Assembly (NCBI RefSeq): GCF_035994945.1
Contig: NZ_CP108677.1
Location: forward strand, 558,001 to 622,000
Length of the DNA: 64,000 nucleotides
Origin: Streptomyces sp. NBC_01216
GTDB lineage: Bacteria; Actinomycetota; Actinomycetes; Streptomycetales; Streptomycetaceae
Reading direction: 5' to 3'
The position numbers and the translations under genes are program-made. Under the pieces are notes generated by a model, which worked only from the letters and a program-made list of their open reading frames with translations, searched no databases and was not told the origin of the DNA. Shown one piece after another: positions 8,489 through 19,927 of the stretch. Position 1 is the first letter of the stretch. Each line of letters opens with the position of its first letter.

Positions 8489-9276
8489 GCGGCTCGGGCC
8501 AGCGAGCGGCGGTCCGTGTACGCACCGCCGGGCAGCGGATCGAGGATTCGTAGTTCGGCGGTGAGCGCGCGGGCCGTCGCGATCCGCCAGAGGGAGGCGG
8601 CCAGCGGGTCGTCCGCCACGAAGGCGGCGGGGCCGTCGGGCCGGTAGCCGATCCGTACCGGCTGGACGGCCGCGCCGGCGTCGAGCGCGGCCTGGAAGGC
8701 GGCGGGCCGGAAGACGCCCGTCGCCCGGCCGCACCAGGTGGACCCCTCGGGGAAGACGATCACGCGGCCACCGCCCGTGAGGACGGTACACATGGCCCGC
8801 ACGGTGCCGGGAAGGGCCCGCAGGCGGTCGCGGTCGATGAAGAGGGTGCCGCCGCGGGCGGCGAGCGGCCCCAGCACGGGCCAGGACCCGACCTCCGTCT
8901 TGGCCAGCATCCGGCCCGGCAGCGCCGCGGCGACGAGCGGGATGTCCAGCCAGGAGACATGGTTGGCGACGACCAGGAGCGGACCGTCCGCCGGGACCCC
9001 CGTGATGCGCGTCCGCACGCCGAAGGCGCGCAGGACCGCCCGGCACCACCGCCGGGCCGCGGCCCGGCGGGCGGCGGTCGGCAGGAGGGCCGTGGCGGGC
9101 GCGAGCAGCACTCCCGCCAGCACGGCCGACAGTCCCGCGGCGAGCCGGAGGACGGCCAGGGCCGGCGGGACGGTCCCGGCGTCGGGGCCGGGGTGTTCGT
9201 CGCAGCGGCCCGGGGTGCAGGGCGCCGTCGGGAGCCATGGCGAGGCGGCCGTCGGCGGGGCGGGGGCGCGGTTCAC
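8383..9276 (-). CDS. OlsA-like 1-acyl-glycerol-phosphate-type acyltransferase
   Basis: A 297-residue PlsC-family membrane acyltransferase. Motif I is NHVSWLD (NHxxxxD) near residue 108, motif III is FPEGST, and an N-terminal hydrophobic segment (VLRLAAGLSAVLAGVLLA) follows a Pro/Ala-rich lead. Its GTG overlaps the stop of the upstream GNAT gene by 4 bases, so the two are coupled. That pairing is the OlsB-OlsA arrangement for ornithine lipids, with this protein adding the second acyl chain. The C-terminal 35 residues are antisense to egtD. Confidence 0.85.
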   Translation of the reverse strand: MNRAPAPPTAASPWLPTAPCTPGRCDEHPGPDAGTVPPALAVLRLAAGLSAVLAGVLLAPATALLPTAARRAAARRWCRAVLRAFGVRTRITGVPADGPLLVVANHVSWLDIPLVAAALPGRMLAKTEVGSWPVLGPLAARGGTLFIDRDRLRALPGTVRAMCTVLTGGGRVIVFPEGSTWCGRATGVFRPAAFQAALDAGAAVQPVRIGYRPDGPAAFVADDPLAASLWRIATARALTAELRILDPLPGGAYTDRRSLARAAQRAVASERANRSFSSVHQRVSSSPASASSARTPA

Positions 9277-10130
9277 GGCGCGGGCGCGAGCGAGAGGAAG
9301 TGGCGCAGGTAGCGGGGGTTGGTGTCGCGCAGCGACAGCAACACGTAGAGGTCGGCGACCCCGAAGTCCACGTCGTGGGCGGGGGCTCCGCAGACCCGCG
9401 CACCGAGGCGGAGGTAGCCGCGCAGCAGCGGCGGGATTTCGACGCGTTGCCGGGGACGGGCGACGCCCTCGGGGCTCCAGAGCTTGTGCGGGGTGACCCA
9501 GAACTCCTCGGGGGCGAGGTGCCTGGCCCTGACGGTGTCCCAGGTGGCGGCGGCCAGCGTGCCGCCGTCGGCGAGCGGGATGGAGCAGCAGCCGGCCAGC
9601 CAGTTGTGGCCGGTGCGGGTCATGTAGCGGGCGAGCCCCGCCCAGATCAGCGCGATGACGGCGCCGTTGCGGTGGGCCGGGTGCACACAGGAGCGACCGA
9701 CCTCGACGAGGTCGTCGCGGACGGGGGCCAGCCGGCCCAGGTCGAACTCGCCCTCCGAGTAGAGCCGCCCGGCGATCCGGGCGCGCTCCGGCGGGAGCAG
9801 CCGGTAGGTGCCGACGACCTCGCCGGTCGCCTTCTCGCGCACCAGCAGGTGATCGCAGTGGGCGTCGAAGGCGTCGATGTCCAGGCCGGGCTCGGGCCCG
9901 TCGAGACGGGCGCCCATCTCGCCGGCGAAGACCTCGTGCCGCAGCCGCTGGGCGGCGCGGACGTCCTCCTGGTCGTGCGCGAGACCGACGGTGTAGCGCG
10001 GGGTGCCCTCGCCGCCGGGCGTGTCCGGGGCCAGGCTCCGGCGTGGTGCCGGCGGTCCGGTGCGCGCCGGGACGGAGGGAGCGCTCGGCGGGACGACGGG
10101 GACGGCGACTGCGGACGACGGTGCGGGCAT
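9273..10130 (-). CDS. OlsB-like N-acyltransferase (GNAT, ornithine lipid synthesis)
   Basis: A 285-residue acyltransferase of the OlsB/Acetyltransf_5 type, which N-acylates ornithine with a 3-hydroxyacyl chain. Typical segments are AAQRLRHEVFAGEMGA, DIDAFDAHCDHLLV, VGTYRLLPP, EVGRSCVHPAHRNGAVI and a C-terminal DVDFGVADLYVLL. The first 50 residues are a low-complexity Pro/Ala/Val leader. The ATG is set by a GGAGGAG about 8 bases upstream. It is directly followed by and coupled to the OlsA-like gene. Confidence 0.85.
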   Translation of the reverse strand: MPAPSSAVAVPVVPPSAPSVPARTGPPAPRRSLAPDTPGGEGTPRYTVGLAHDQEDVRAAQRLRHEVFAGEMGARLDGPEPGLDIDAFDAHCDHLLVREKATGEVVGTYRLLPPERARIAGRLYSEGEFDLGRLAPVRDDLVEVGRSCVHPAHRNGAVIALIWAGLARYMTRTGHNWLAGCCSIPLADGGTLAAATWDTVRARHLAPEEFWVTPHKLWSPEGVARPRQRVEIPPLLRGYLRLGARVCGAPAHDVDFGVADLYVLLSLRDTNPRYLRHFLSLAPAP

Positions 10131-10267
10131 GTCGGGCTCCTCCGGCGGACGGAAGGGGACGGTGAGGGCCGGACCGCGCGGGCGGTGGACCGGCTCCTTA
10201 CTTCTTCCGTGACCGGCTGGATTCGACGTGACCGTTCGGAGGCAGGCGGGTGTGGAGGCGCTGAATG

Positions 10268-11518
10268 CTATTCGGCGAGCGTCGAGCTGATCTTCGCCGA
10301 GGCTGCGGCGGCCGCGGCCTTCGGATCCTCGCCCCGCAGGACGGCCGTCATGTAGGGCTTGATGGGGTTGTCCGCCTCGACGTCGGCCCACTGCGGGGAG
10401 TTGGGCGTGGCCCGGCCGCGTGCCGCTCCGACGGCCATGGCCGCGGTGGCCTCCTGCCCCTCGACGACCGAGGCCAGGCGGGGCTTGTTGGGGACGTAGT
10501 TCATGGCGCGGGCGAGTTCGGCCTGCCACTTCTCCCCGGCCAGCGCCTTCACGACCTCCAGGGCCGCGCCGCGCTGGGGGGCGTTCTCCGGGATGATCAG
10601 GTCCGAGCCGCCGGTGAAGACGGCGCAGGGCTGGTCGACCTGCTTGCCGGGTATGGGGAAGAAGCCGAGTTTGTCCTCGATCGCCGGGTTGACCTTGGTG
10701 ATGGCGGCGACGGCGCTGGGTGCCGCGATGATCTGGGCGACGTCGCCGCGCGCGAAGACCTCGGCCTGCGGCGGGGTCTGTTCGTCGGCGTCCCTGGGTC
10801 CCGAGCCCAGGGACTGGAGGTGCTTGTAGAAGTCCATACCGCGCAGCGCCGCGGGGGTGTCCAGGGCTCCGTCCCAGGCGCCGCTGCGGTCGACGGCGAG
10901 TTCGCCGCCCTCGTCCCAGATGAACCCGGCGAGGGTGTACCAGTCCTGGCCGGCCAGGTAGATGCCCTGGTTGCCCTTGTCGTTGAGCTTCTCGGTGTCG
11001 GCGAGCCACTTCTCCCGGGTGGCCGGGGGCTTGGTGATGCCGGCTTCGCCGAAGAGGTCCTTGTTGTAGATCACGATGCGGTTGGCCGCGTACCAGGGGA
11101 TGCCGTACTGGGCACCGTCGATGCGGCCGGGCTCGGCGAGGCCGGGCAGCCATTCCTCGCCGCCGAGGTCGCGCGCGGACTCCAGGGTGAGGTCGTAGAG
11201 CTTGTCGGTGTCCGCGTACTGGGCGACCTGGGTGTTGCCGACCTCGATGACGTCCGGGCCGCCCTCGCCCTTGATCGCCTCGGTGACCTTCTTCCCGATA
11301 CCCGTCCACTCCTGGAAGGTGACCTGGAGCTCGACACCCTCGTGCTCGGCCTCGTACGCGGTGGTGAACCGCTTGAGGAAGTCCTCGCTGACGCTGTCGC
11401 GCATCAGCCAGATGCTGACGGTGCGGGTCCCGTCGGCGTCGCCGGGGAGGAGCCCGCAGCCGGCGAGCGCGAGCGCGGTCGCGGCGGCCAGGGGACAGAC
11501 GAGATGGCGGTTCTTCAC
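10268..11518 (-). CDS. DasA-like sugar ABC transporter substrate-binding lipoprotein
   Basis: A 416-residue extracellular solute-binding protein (family 1). It has a lipoprotein signal peptide with lipobox ALAGC near residues 16-20, then SIWLMRDSVSEDFLKRF, GPDVIEVGNTQVAQYA and GAQYGIPWYAANRIVIYNK, which resemble the chitobiose-binding protein DasA. It is an orphan: no permease or ATPase genes adjoin it, so it must borrow a transporter. A DasR-like site lies about 105 bases upstream. The start is GTG, with AGAAGGTGA just upstream. Confidence 0.87.
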   Translation of the reverse strand: MKNRHLVCPLAAATALALAGCGLLPGDADGTRTVSIWLMRDSVSEDFLKRFTTAYEAEHEGVELQVTFQEWTGIGKKVTEAIKGEGGPDVIEVGNTQVAQYADTDKLYDLTLESARDLGGEEWLPGLAEPGRIDGAQYGIPWYAANRIVIYNKDLFGEAGITKPPATREKWLADTEKLNDKGNQGIYLAGQDWYTLAGFIWDEGGELAVDRSGAWDGALDTPAALRGMDFYKHLQSLGSGPRDADEQTPPQAEVFARGDVAQIIAAPSAVAAITKVNPAIEDKLGFFPIPGKQVDQPCAVFTGGSDLIIPENAPQRGAALEVVKALAGEKWQAELARAMNYVPNKPRLASVVEGQEATAAMAVGAARGRATPNSPQWADVEADNPIKPYMTAVLRGEDPKAAAAAASAKISSTLAE

Positions 11519-11621
11519 GTAGGTCACCTTCTGCGTTCCATGAGAGGAGTGCGGCATGGGGGAGCAGACCCGACGTGGGGGGACCGAACGGGGTGTTCGC
11601 GCGGGTATGTGGCCTGGATTC

Positions 11622-11633
11622 TGGTCTGGACCA
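11622..11633. promoter_or_regulatory. DasR-responsive element (dre)-like site
   Basis: The 12-base core TGGTCTGGACCA differs from the DasR/GntR dre core TGGTCTAGACCA at one position. It lies 105-115 bases upstream of the start of the DasA-like binding-protein gene. DasR is the GlcNAc-responsive repressor that controls chitin and aminosugar uptake in Streptomyces, so the site and the gene support each other. Confidence 0.65.
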
Positions 11634-11771
11634 ACCGGGTGGTCAAGTCCTGGACCATCTCGGCGGGGGCCTCCGGGGCGCCCCGGAGGCCGCTCCGGAC
11701 GCCGACGTGTCGCGGACCGGGGCGTGTTGGGGCACCGTGGAGTGAACCCCACCGAGAGGAGTTCGACCCCC

Positions 11772-11987
11772 ATGTCGAACCACACCTATCGCGTCACCGA
11801 GATCGTCGGCACCTCCCCCGACGGAGTCGACCAGGCCATTCGCAATGGCATCGGGCGGGCCGCCCGGACGCTGCGGTCCCTCGACTGGTTCGAGGTGACG
11901 CAGGTCCGCGGTCATATCGTGGATGGTGCGATCGAGCACTACCAGGTCGGCCTGAAGGTCGGCTTCCGCCTGGAGGAGGACGAGTAG
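11772..11987 (+). CDS. dodecin family flavin-binding protein
   Basis: A 71-residue dodecin: MSNHTYRVTEIVGTSPDGVDQAI opening, then RAARTLRSLDWFEVTQVRG with the family's flavin-stacking Trp (DWFEV), and YQVGLKVGFRLEE. Dodecins form dodecameric shells that store or buffer flavins. The ATG follows a GAGAGGAG ribosome-binding site. It is divergent from the DasA-like gene. Confidence 0.92.
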   Translation: MSNHTYRVTEIVGTSPDGVDQAIRNGIGRAARTLRSLDWFEVTQVRGHIVDGAIEHYQVGLKVGFRLEEDE

Positions 11988-12009
11988 GGCCCGTCGACCG
12001 GGACCGGCC

Positions 12010-12498
12010 TCAGGTACGGCCCTCCCGCTCCTGAGCGTCCTCCAGCTCGGCGGACGGTGTCGCCCACCGGGCCCGTACGACGGTGAATCCGGCTTCCTCG
12101 GCCGCGTCGCAGACCAGCTCGTCGTCGTCGACGAGCATCCGGACCTCGCGTTCGCGGCCGATCCGGCGCAGGATCTCCGTCTTCGTCAGCCGCGCCGGCC
12201 GGAAGTCCCGGTTGCCCCGCATGTGGATCGGGCCCTGCGGCAGCCCGTGGGCGGCGAGCCATTCGGCGGTGTCCCGGCGGCACCGTTCCGGGCGTCCCGT
12301 GAGGTACACCACCTCGCACTCCCGGGCCGACTCCCGGCACAGGGCGACGCCTTCCGCGAGCGGCGGGTCGTCGGGGGCCGCGGCGAAGAAGGCCGCCCAG
12401 TCCCGGGGGCGGGACTCCAGGTGGTGGCGGCGGTGCGCCGTGTCGGCGAGGGTGTTGTCGAGATCGAAGACGGCCACGGGCCTGCTGGGGTGCGTCAC
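12010..12498 (-). CDS. HAD superfamily phosphatase (polynucleotide-kinase-3'-phosphatase-like)
   Basis: A 162-residue single-domain HAD hydrolase. Motif I is VFDLDNTLAD (nucleophile Asp and acid/base Asp), motif II is VYLTGRPERCR, Lys lies in LTKTEIL, and motif III is MLVDDDELVCDAA. The fold is that of phosphatases related to the phage T4 Pnkp phosphatase domain; the substrate is unknown. It starts at GTG near 12498 (VTHPSRPVAVF). Confidence 0.85.
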   Translation of the reverse strand: MTHPSRPVAVFDLDNTLADTAHRRHHLESRPRDWAAFFAAAPDDPPLAEGVALCRESARECEVVYLTGRPERCRRDTAEWLAAHGLPQGPIHMRGNRDFRPARLTKTEILRRIGREREVRMLVDDDELVCDAAEEAGFTVVRARWATPSAELEDAQEREGRT

Positions 12499-12649
12499 CC
12501 GCCCAGTCTAGGAGCCTGTCGGGTGGCCTTCGATCGACAGGCGCTCAGCACGGGGCCCGACATCCGCGGAGCGCCCGCCGGGGACGACGGCGCGGCACCT
12601 GGGGGCCGCCCGCCGGGAATCGTCCCCGCGCCCGTGCGTTGAACCCGGT

Positions 12650-13678
12650 GTGACCGCTTCTCTCCATGGCATCCGGTTCTCCGTCCTCGACCGCTCCCGC
12701 ATCCGGGAGAGCGAGGGCGCTCCCGCCGCTCTGCGCGACACGGTGCGTCTCGCGCGGGAGGCCGAGTCGCTGGGCTACCACCGCTTCTGGGTCTCCGAGC
12801 ATCACGGCGTGCCGGGGGTGGCCGGCTCCGCGCCGACCGTACTGGCCGCCGCCGTGGCCGCGGCGACGTCCTCCATCCGGGTCGGCACGGGCGGGGTGAT
12901 GCTCCCGAACCACCGGCCGCTGCTCGTCGCGGAGGCGTTCGGGGTGCTGGAGTCGCTGTTTCCCGGCCGGATCGACATGGGCCTGGGCCGCTCCGTCGGC
13001 TTCACGGACGGCGTCCGGCGTGCGCTGGGCCGGGGCAAGGAGGACGCCGAGCGGTTCGCCGACCAGCTGGCCGAACTGCTCGGCTGGTTCACCGGCGCGC
13101 AGACGGCCCACGCCGAGGTGCACGCCCGCCCCGCCGAGGGTCTGCGGGTTCCGCCGTTCGTCCTCGCGACGGGCGAGGGCGCGTCGGTCGCCGCGGAGGC
13201 CGGGCTGCCGCTCGTGATCGGCGACCTGCGCGACCGTGAGCGACTGCGGGCCGCCGTCGACACCTACCGGACGGCGTTCCGGCCCTCGGTCTGGGCCGAG
13301 GAGCCGTACGTCGTCGTCTCGGGCACGGTGGCCGTGGCCGGGAGCGAGGAGGAGGCCCGCCGGCTGCTGGTCCCGGAGGCATGGTCGCTGGTGTACGCAC
13401 GCACCCAGGGCGAGTTCCCGCCGCTGCCGCCGGCCGAGCGGGTGGAGGCGCTGGCGATGACGGAGCGGCAGCGCGACCTGTACGAGGCAGCCCTGACGGG
13501 GCACGTGTACGGCACCGAGGAACAGGTGGGCTCCGCGCTGGAACAGGTGGTGGCGGAGACGGGCGCCCAGGAGGTGCTGGTGACGACCAGCACCCACGAC
13601 CGAGCGGCGCTGCGCGACTCGTACCGCCGCCTCGCCCGCCTCTCCCACCTGGCCGACGGGGCCGCGCGACGCCGCTGA
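12650..13678 (+). CDS. LLM class flavin-dependent oxidoreductase
   Basis: A 342-residue luciferase-like monooxygenase of the MsnO8-type subgroup. It has the opening LSVLDRS-like segment, AESLGYHRFWVSEHHG, VGTGGVMLPNHRPLLVAE and RIDMGLGRSVG, followed by the long C-terminal half of the TIM barrel. It uses FMNH2 from a separate reductase; the substrate is unknown. The GTG start lies about 150 bases after the divergent HAD gene. Confidence 0.88.
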   Translation: MTASLHGIRFSVLDRSRIRESEGAPAALRDTVRLAREAESLGYHRFWVSEHHGVPGVAGSAPTVLAAAVAAATSSIRVGTGGVMLPNHRPLLVAEAFGVLESLFPGRIDMGLGRSVGFTDGVRRALGRGKEDAERFADQLAELLGWFTGAQTAHAEVHARPAEGLRVPPFVLATGEGASVAAEAGLPLVIGDLRDRERLRAAVDTYRTAFRPSVWAEEPYVVVSGTVAVAGSEEEARRLLVPEAWSLVYARTQGEFPPLPPAERVEALAMTERQRDLYEAALTGHVYGTEEQVGSALEQVVAETGAQEVLVTTSTHDRAALRDSYRRLARLSHLADGAARRR

Positions 13679-13922
13679 CACCCGGAGAGCCGGACGAGCC
13701 CGGACGTGTGGGGCCGTGGTGGAGGCGGGCGTGGGCCGCCCGGCGGGCGGCCCGGGATGAGAGAGGGGTCGTCCATGGCGTGCCAGGCGGGTTCGGCCCG
13801 CCGCGAGGGGCGGCACGACACCTCGCTCGGTTGCCGGACCGGCCGGGCGGCCTCACGACCAGGTCGATCCGGCGCCGTGCGCCGACCCGCCGCGGAGGAG
13901 GGGCAGCCCTTGGCATCGAGGG

Positions 13923-16294
13923 ATGCCCGAGCGCTCCGTCGACCGATTCGTCCGCGTCCGCGGCGCACGTGAGCACAATCTGCTCGGCGTCGACGTCGAC
14001 ATCCCGCGCGACGTGCTCGCCGTTTTCACGGGGGTGTCCGGGTCGGGCAAGTCCTCCCTCGCCTTCGGCACGATCTACGCGGAGGCACAGCGGCGGTATT
14101 TCGAGTCGGTCGCCCCGTACGCCCGGCGGCCGATCCATCAGGTCGGCGTGCCGAAGGTCGGGGAGATCACCGGGCTGCCGCCCGCCGTGTCCCTGCAGCA
14201 GCGCCGTTCTTCGCCGAACGCCCGCTCGTCGGTCGGCACGGTCACCACGCTCTCCAACTCCCTGCGCATGGTCTTCTCACGCGCGGGCACTACCCACGGG
14301 GGGCCGAGCGCCTGGACTCGGACGCGTTCTCGCCGAACACCGCCGCCGGGGCCTGCCCCGGGTGTCACGGTCTGGGCCTGGTCCACCGCACCAGCGAGGA
14401 ACTGCTCGTGCCCGGCCCCGGCCTGTCGGTGCGCGAGGGGGCGATCGCCGCGTGGCCGGGCGCGTGGCAGGGCAAGAACCTCCGCGACGTGCTGGACGCG
14501 CTCGGCCACGACGTGGACCGGCCCTGGCGCGAGCTCGCCGCGAAGGACCGCGAGTGGATCCTCTTCACGGACGAGCAGCCGGTCGTCACGGTCCATCCGG
14601 TGCGGGAGGCGGGGCGGATCCAGCGCCCGTACCAGGGGACGTACACGAGCGCCCGCCGCTATGTGCTGCACACCTTCGCGGAATCCAGGAGCGCGACGCT
14701 CCGGGCGAAGGCGGAACGTTTCCTGACCGCCGCGCCCTGTCCGGTGTGCGAGGGTTCCCGGCTGCGGCCGGAGGCCCTCGCGCTGACCTTCGCGGGACGG
14801 ACGATCGCCGAGCCGACCGCCCTGCCGCTGACCGCGCTGGCCCGGACGCTCGGCGCGGCGGTCGCCGGAGCGGCCGGGGGCGGGCCGGAGGACACCGGCG
14901 GGAGCGCGCGTGTGCTGACCGAGGACCTCCTCGCCCGGATCGCCACCGTCACCGAGCTGGGCCTCGGCTATCTCAGCCTGGACCGGGCGGCCCCGTCGCT
15001 GTCGAGCGGCGAGTTGCAGCGGCTGCGGCTGGCCACCCAGCTGCGGTCGGGCCTGTTCGGAGTGGTGTACGTCCTCGACGAGCCGTCCGCGGGACTGCAT
15101 CCGGCCGACACCGAGACGCTCCTGGTGGTCCTGGACCGGCTGAAGGCGGCGGGCAACTCGGTGTTCGTGGTGGAGCACCACCTCGATGTCGTCCGGCACG
15201 CCGACTGGCTCGTCGACGTCGGCCCCCGGGCCGGGGTGCACGGCGGCCGGGTGCTGTACAGCGGCCCTCCGCGGGAGCTGGCGTCGGTCGAGGAGTCCGC
15301 CACCCGCCGCTTCCTCTTCGACCGCGCCCCGGTACCGCCGCGTGCGGCACGGTCCCCGACCGGGTGGCTGCGGACCTGCCCGGTGACCCGGCACAACCTG
15401 CGGGGGCTGGAAGCGGAGTTCCCGCTGGGCGTCCTGACGGCGGTGACGGGTGTCTCCGGCTCGGGGAAGTCGACGCTGGTGGGAGCGCTGACCGGGGAAC
15501 TACCGGGGGTGGGGAGACTGGTGACGGTCCACCAGAAGCCGATCGGCGGGACCCCGCGATCCAACCTCGCCACGTACACCGGTCTGTTCGACGTGGTCCG
15601 CAGGCTCTTCGCCGCCACCCCGGAGGCACGGGAACACGGCTACGCGGTGGGGCGGTTCTCCTTCAACGTGGCCGGCGGGCGGTGCGAGACCTGCCAGGGC
15701 GAGGGATTCGTCTCGGTCGAACTCCTCTTCCTGCCTCGTACGTACGCCCCCTGCCCGGACTGCCACGGCGCCCGGTACAACCCGCGGACGCTGCGGGTCC
15801 GGCTGCGCGGCCTCACCATCGCGGAGGTCCTCGACCTGAATGTGGAAGCCGCCGCCGCGTTCTTCGCGGACCATCCGGCCGCGGCGCGCGCGCTGGGCGC
15901 CCTGCTCGATGTCGGCCTCGGCTATCTGTGTCTCGGCCGGCCGGCGACGGAACTCTCCGGCGGGGAGGCGCAACGCATCAAGCTCGCCGCCGAACTCCAG
16001 CGCCCGCGACGCGGTCACGCCCTGTACGTCCTGGACGAGCCGACGACCGGGCTGCACGCGGCGGATGTCGAGGTCCTGACGCGCAGGCTGCGCGACCTGG
16101 TCGACGCCGGCCACTCGGTGGTCGTCGTGGAGCACGACATGGATGTGGTCGCCACCGCCGACTGGGTGCTCGACCTCGGGCCGGGAGGCGGCGACGAGGG
16201 TGGGCGGATCGTCGCCGCCGGGCGGCCGGGCGAGGTGGCGCGGTCGGCCGCGAGCCGCACCACGCGCTATCTCGCGGCCCGGCTGGACGGCTGA
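13923..16294 (+). pseudogene. UvrA paralogue interrupted by a 1-base frameshift
   Basis: Encodes a UvrA-like ABC ATPase of about 790 residues (short, drug-resistance/UvrA2 type lacking the UvrB-binding region). Walker A motifs are GVSGSGKSS (N-terminal) and GVSGSGKSTL (near 15455). Both signature segments (LSSGELQRLRLA and LSGGEAQRIKLA) and zinc Cys pairs (CPGC, CETC, CPDC) are present. The frame breaks near 14290: the sequence reads GGCACTACCC where ...AGTYPRGAERLDSD is expected, so one base appears lost. Everything else is intact, so a consensus error is as likely as a true mutation. Confidence 0.82.
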
Positions 16295-16427
16295 GCGCCT
16301 GCCGGGGGGCCTCCGGCGGCGAACGCCGCTTCCTCCGGCCCGCGCACGGCGCCCGGCCTCACCCGACGCACCGGCCGCGCCGGACGCGCCGGACGCGCCG
16401 GACGCGGCCGACTCGCCCGGCTCAGGC

Positions 16428-17173
16428 TCAGCGGCGGGCGGCCTTCCGACGGGCCCGCAACCACTCCTTGTTCATGGCCGCGATCGAGGGGAGCGGGATT
16501 CCCTTGGGGCAGGCCGTCGCGCACGCTCCGGTCAGGGTGCAACCACCGAAGCCCTCGGCGTCCATCTGTCCCACCATGTCGAGGACGCGCGTCTCACGCT
16601 CGGGCGCGCCCTGCGGAAGGACGTTGAGGTGGTTGATCTTGGCGGAGGTGAAGAGCATCGCCGAGCCGTTGGGGCAGGCGGCCACGCACGCCCCGCACCC
16701 GATGCACTCGGCGTGCTCGAAGGCCGCGTCGGCGTCGGCCTTGGGTACCGGGGTCGCGTGGGCCTCGGGCGCGGCGCCGGTGGGGACGCTGATGTAGCCC
16801 CCGGCCTGGATGATGCGGTCGAAGGCCGAGCGGTCGACGACGAGGTCCTTGACGACGGGGAAGGCGGCGGCACGCCAGGGCTCGACGTCGATGGTGTCGC
16901 CGTCCCGGAAGGACCGCATGTGGAGCTGGCAGGCCGTGGTCCGTTCCGGGCCGTGTGCTTCGCCGTCGATGACGAGGCTGCAGGCGCCGCAGATGCCTTC
17001 GCGGCAGTCGTGGTCGAAGGCGACGGGATCGTCGCCGCTCAGGAGGAGTTCCTCGTTGAGGGTGTCGAGCATCTCCAGGAACGACATGTCGGCGGAGACG
17101 CCGTCCACCTCGTACGTGGACATGGCGCCTTCGGCGTCGGCGTTCTTCTGACGCCAGACGCGCAGGGTGAGCT

Positions 17174-17177
<4 letters not shown>
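16428..17177 (-). CDS. sdhB: SdhB/FrdB, type-B succinate dehydrogenase iron-sulfur subunit
   Basis: A 249-residue iron-sulfur subunit. The [2Fe-2S] motif is [15 protein letters not shown], and the two ferredoxin-type clusters are [14 protein letters not shown] and [14 protein letters not shown]. It passes electrons from the flavoprotein to the membrane subunit. Its ATG overlaps the sdhA stop by 4 bases (ATGA). It is the last gene of the sdhCAB operon. Confidence 0.95.
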
Positions 17178-19117
<1,940 letters not shown>

Positions 19118-19118
19118 G

Positions 19119-19853
19119 TCAGCTCACCACTCCGGTCATGACGGCGACGGGTACGGAGACGAATCCCGCGGTCAGGGCGAGTGCCAGCCCGTCCGCGAGG
19201 CCGCGCAGGAGACGCTCGCGGCGGGCGTTGCCGACACCGAGGGTCTGGGCGGCGCTCCAGAAGCCGTGACGGACGTGCAGGCCGACAGCGAGCATGGCGA
19301 CGATGTAGACGAGGTTCCCGTACCAGGTGGAGAAGGTGTCCACCACGTTCTGGTACGGATGCCCTTCCTGGAATCCGCCCGGGTGCGCGGTGCCGGTGGT
19401 CAGGTCCAGGATGTGCCACACGAGGAAGAGGGCGACGATCACGCCGCCCCAGCGCATGGTGCGGGTGGCGTAGGAGGAGCGCCCGCGCCGGTGGACGTAG
19501 CGGGTGGGGCGGGCCCGCACGTCGCGCCGGCTGAGCTGGTAGGCGGAGACGGCGTGGGCGGCGACGGCGGCCAGCAGCACGATCCTGACCAGCCACAGGG
19601 CCCAGGAGTGGTGCAGGACGGGAGCGCCCATGACGCGCAGCCAGTGACCGTACGCGTTGAACTCCTCCGGTCCGAAGAAGACCTTGAGGTTGCCCAGGAC
19701 ATGGGCGACCAGGAAGCCGAGCATCAGCAGGCCGCTGACGGCCATGACCGTCTTCTTGCCGATCGTCGATCCCCAGAATCCGCGCGGGGGTGGCGGGGAG
19801 GGCGGCCGACCGGTCCCCCGTCCCGCCGGGTTCGTCTTCGTTGCCAGTGCCAT
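19119..19853 (-). CDS. sdhC: SdhC, type-B succinate dehydrogenase cytochrome b subunit
   Basis: A 244-residue membrane subunit with five predicted transmembrane helices, as in type-B enzymes that need no SdhD. Heme-ligand histidines lie in [37 protein letters not shown] and [14 protein letters not shown] Pro-rich cytosolic N-terminus precedes [17 protein letters not shown]. It is the first gene of the operon, divergent from a LysR regulator across 72 bases. Confidence 0.93.
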   Translation of the reverse strand: MALATKTNPAGRGTGRPPSPPPPRGFWGSTIGKKTVMAVSGLLMLGFLVAHVLGNLKVFFGPEEFNAYGHWLRVMGAPVLHHSWALWLVRIVLLAAVAAHAVSAYQLSRRDVRARPTRYVHRRGRSSYATRTMRWGGVIVALFLVWHILDLTTGTAHPGGFQEGHPYQNVVDTFSTWYGNLVYIVAMLAVGLHVRHGFWSAAQTLGVGNARRERLLRGLADGLALALTAGFVSVPVAVMTGVVS

Positions 19854-19912
19854 GCCGTCGACGCTAGGGCCGCGGAGCCCGAGAGGTCCAAGACATGGTG
19901 CGGCTCATCTCG

Positions 19913-19927
19913 ATAGGCTGAACCTAT
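19913..19927. promoter_or_regulatory. palindromic operator over the LysR gene start
   Basis: ATAGG-N5-CCTAT, a perfect 5-base inverted repeat that ends inside the ATG of the LysR gene and lies 60 bases from the sdhC start. Its spacing (T-N11-A type) fits a LysR recognition site. No Shine-Dalgarno sequence precedes the LysR ATG, so the message may be leaderless and the site could block both transcription and initiation. Confidence 0.55.

Noticed and set aside
11640..11660. Second DasR-like half site (GTCCTGGACCAT)
   Set aside because: Only about 8 of 12 positions match the dre core when aligned; likely chance.
16366..16415. GCCGGACGC-type direct repeats after the UvrA-like gene
   Set aside because: Low-complexity GC repeat with no gene, hairpin or element attached; probably replication slippage.
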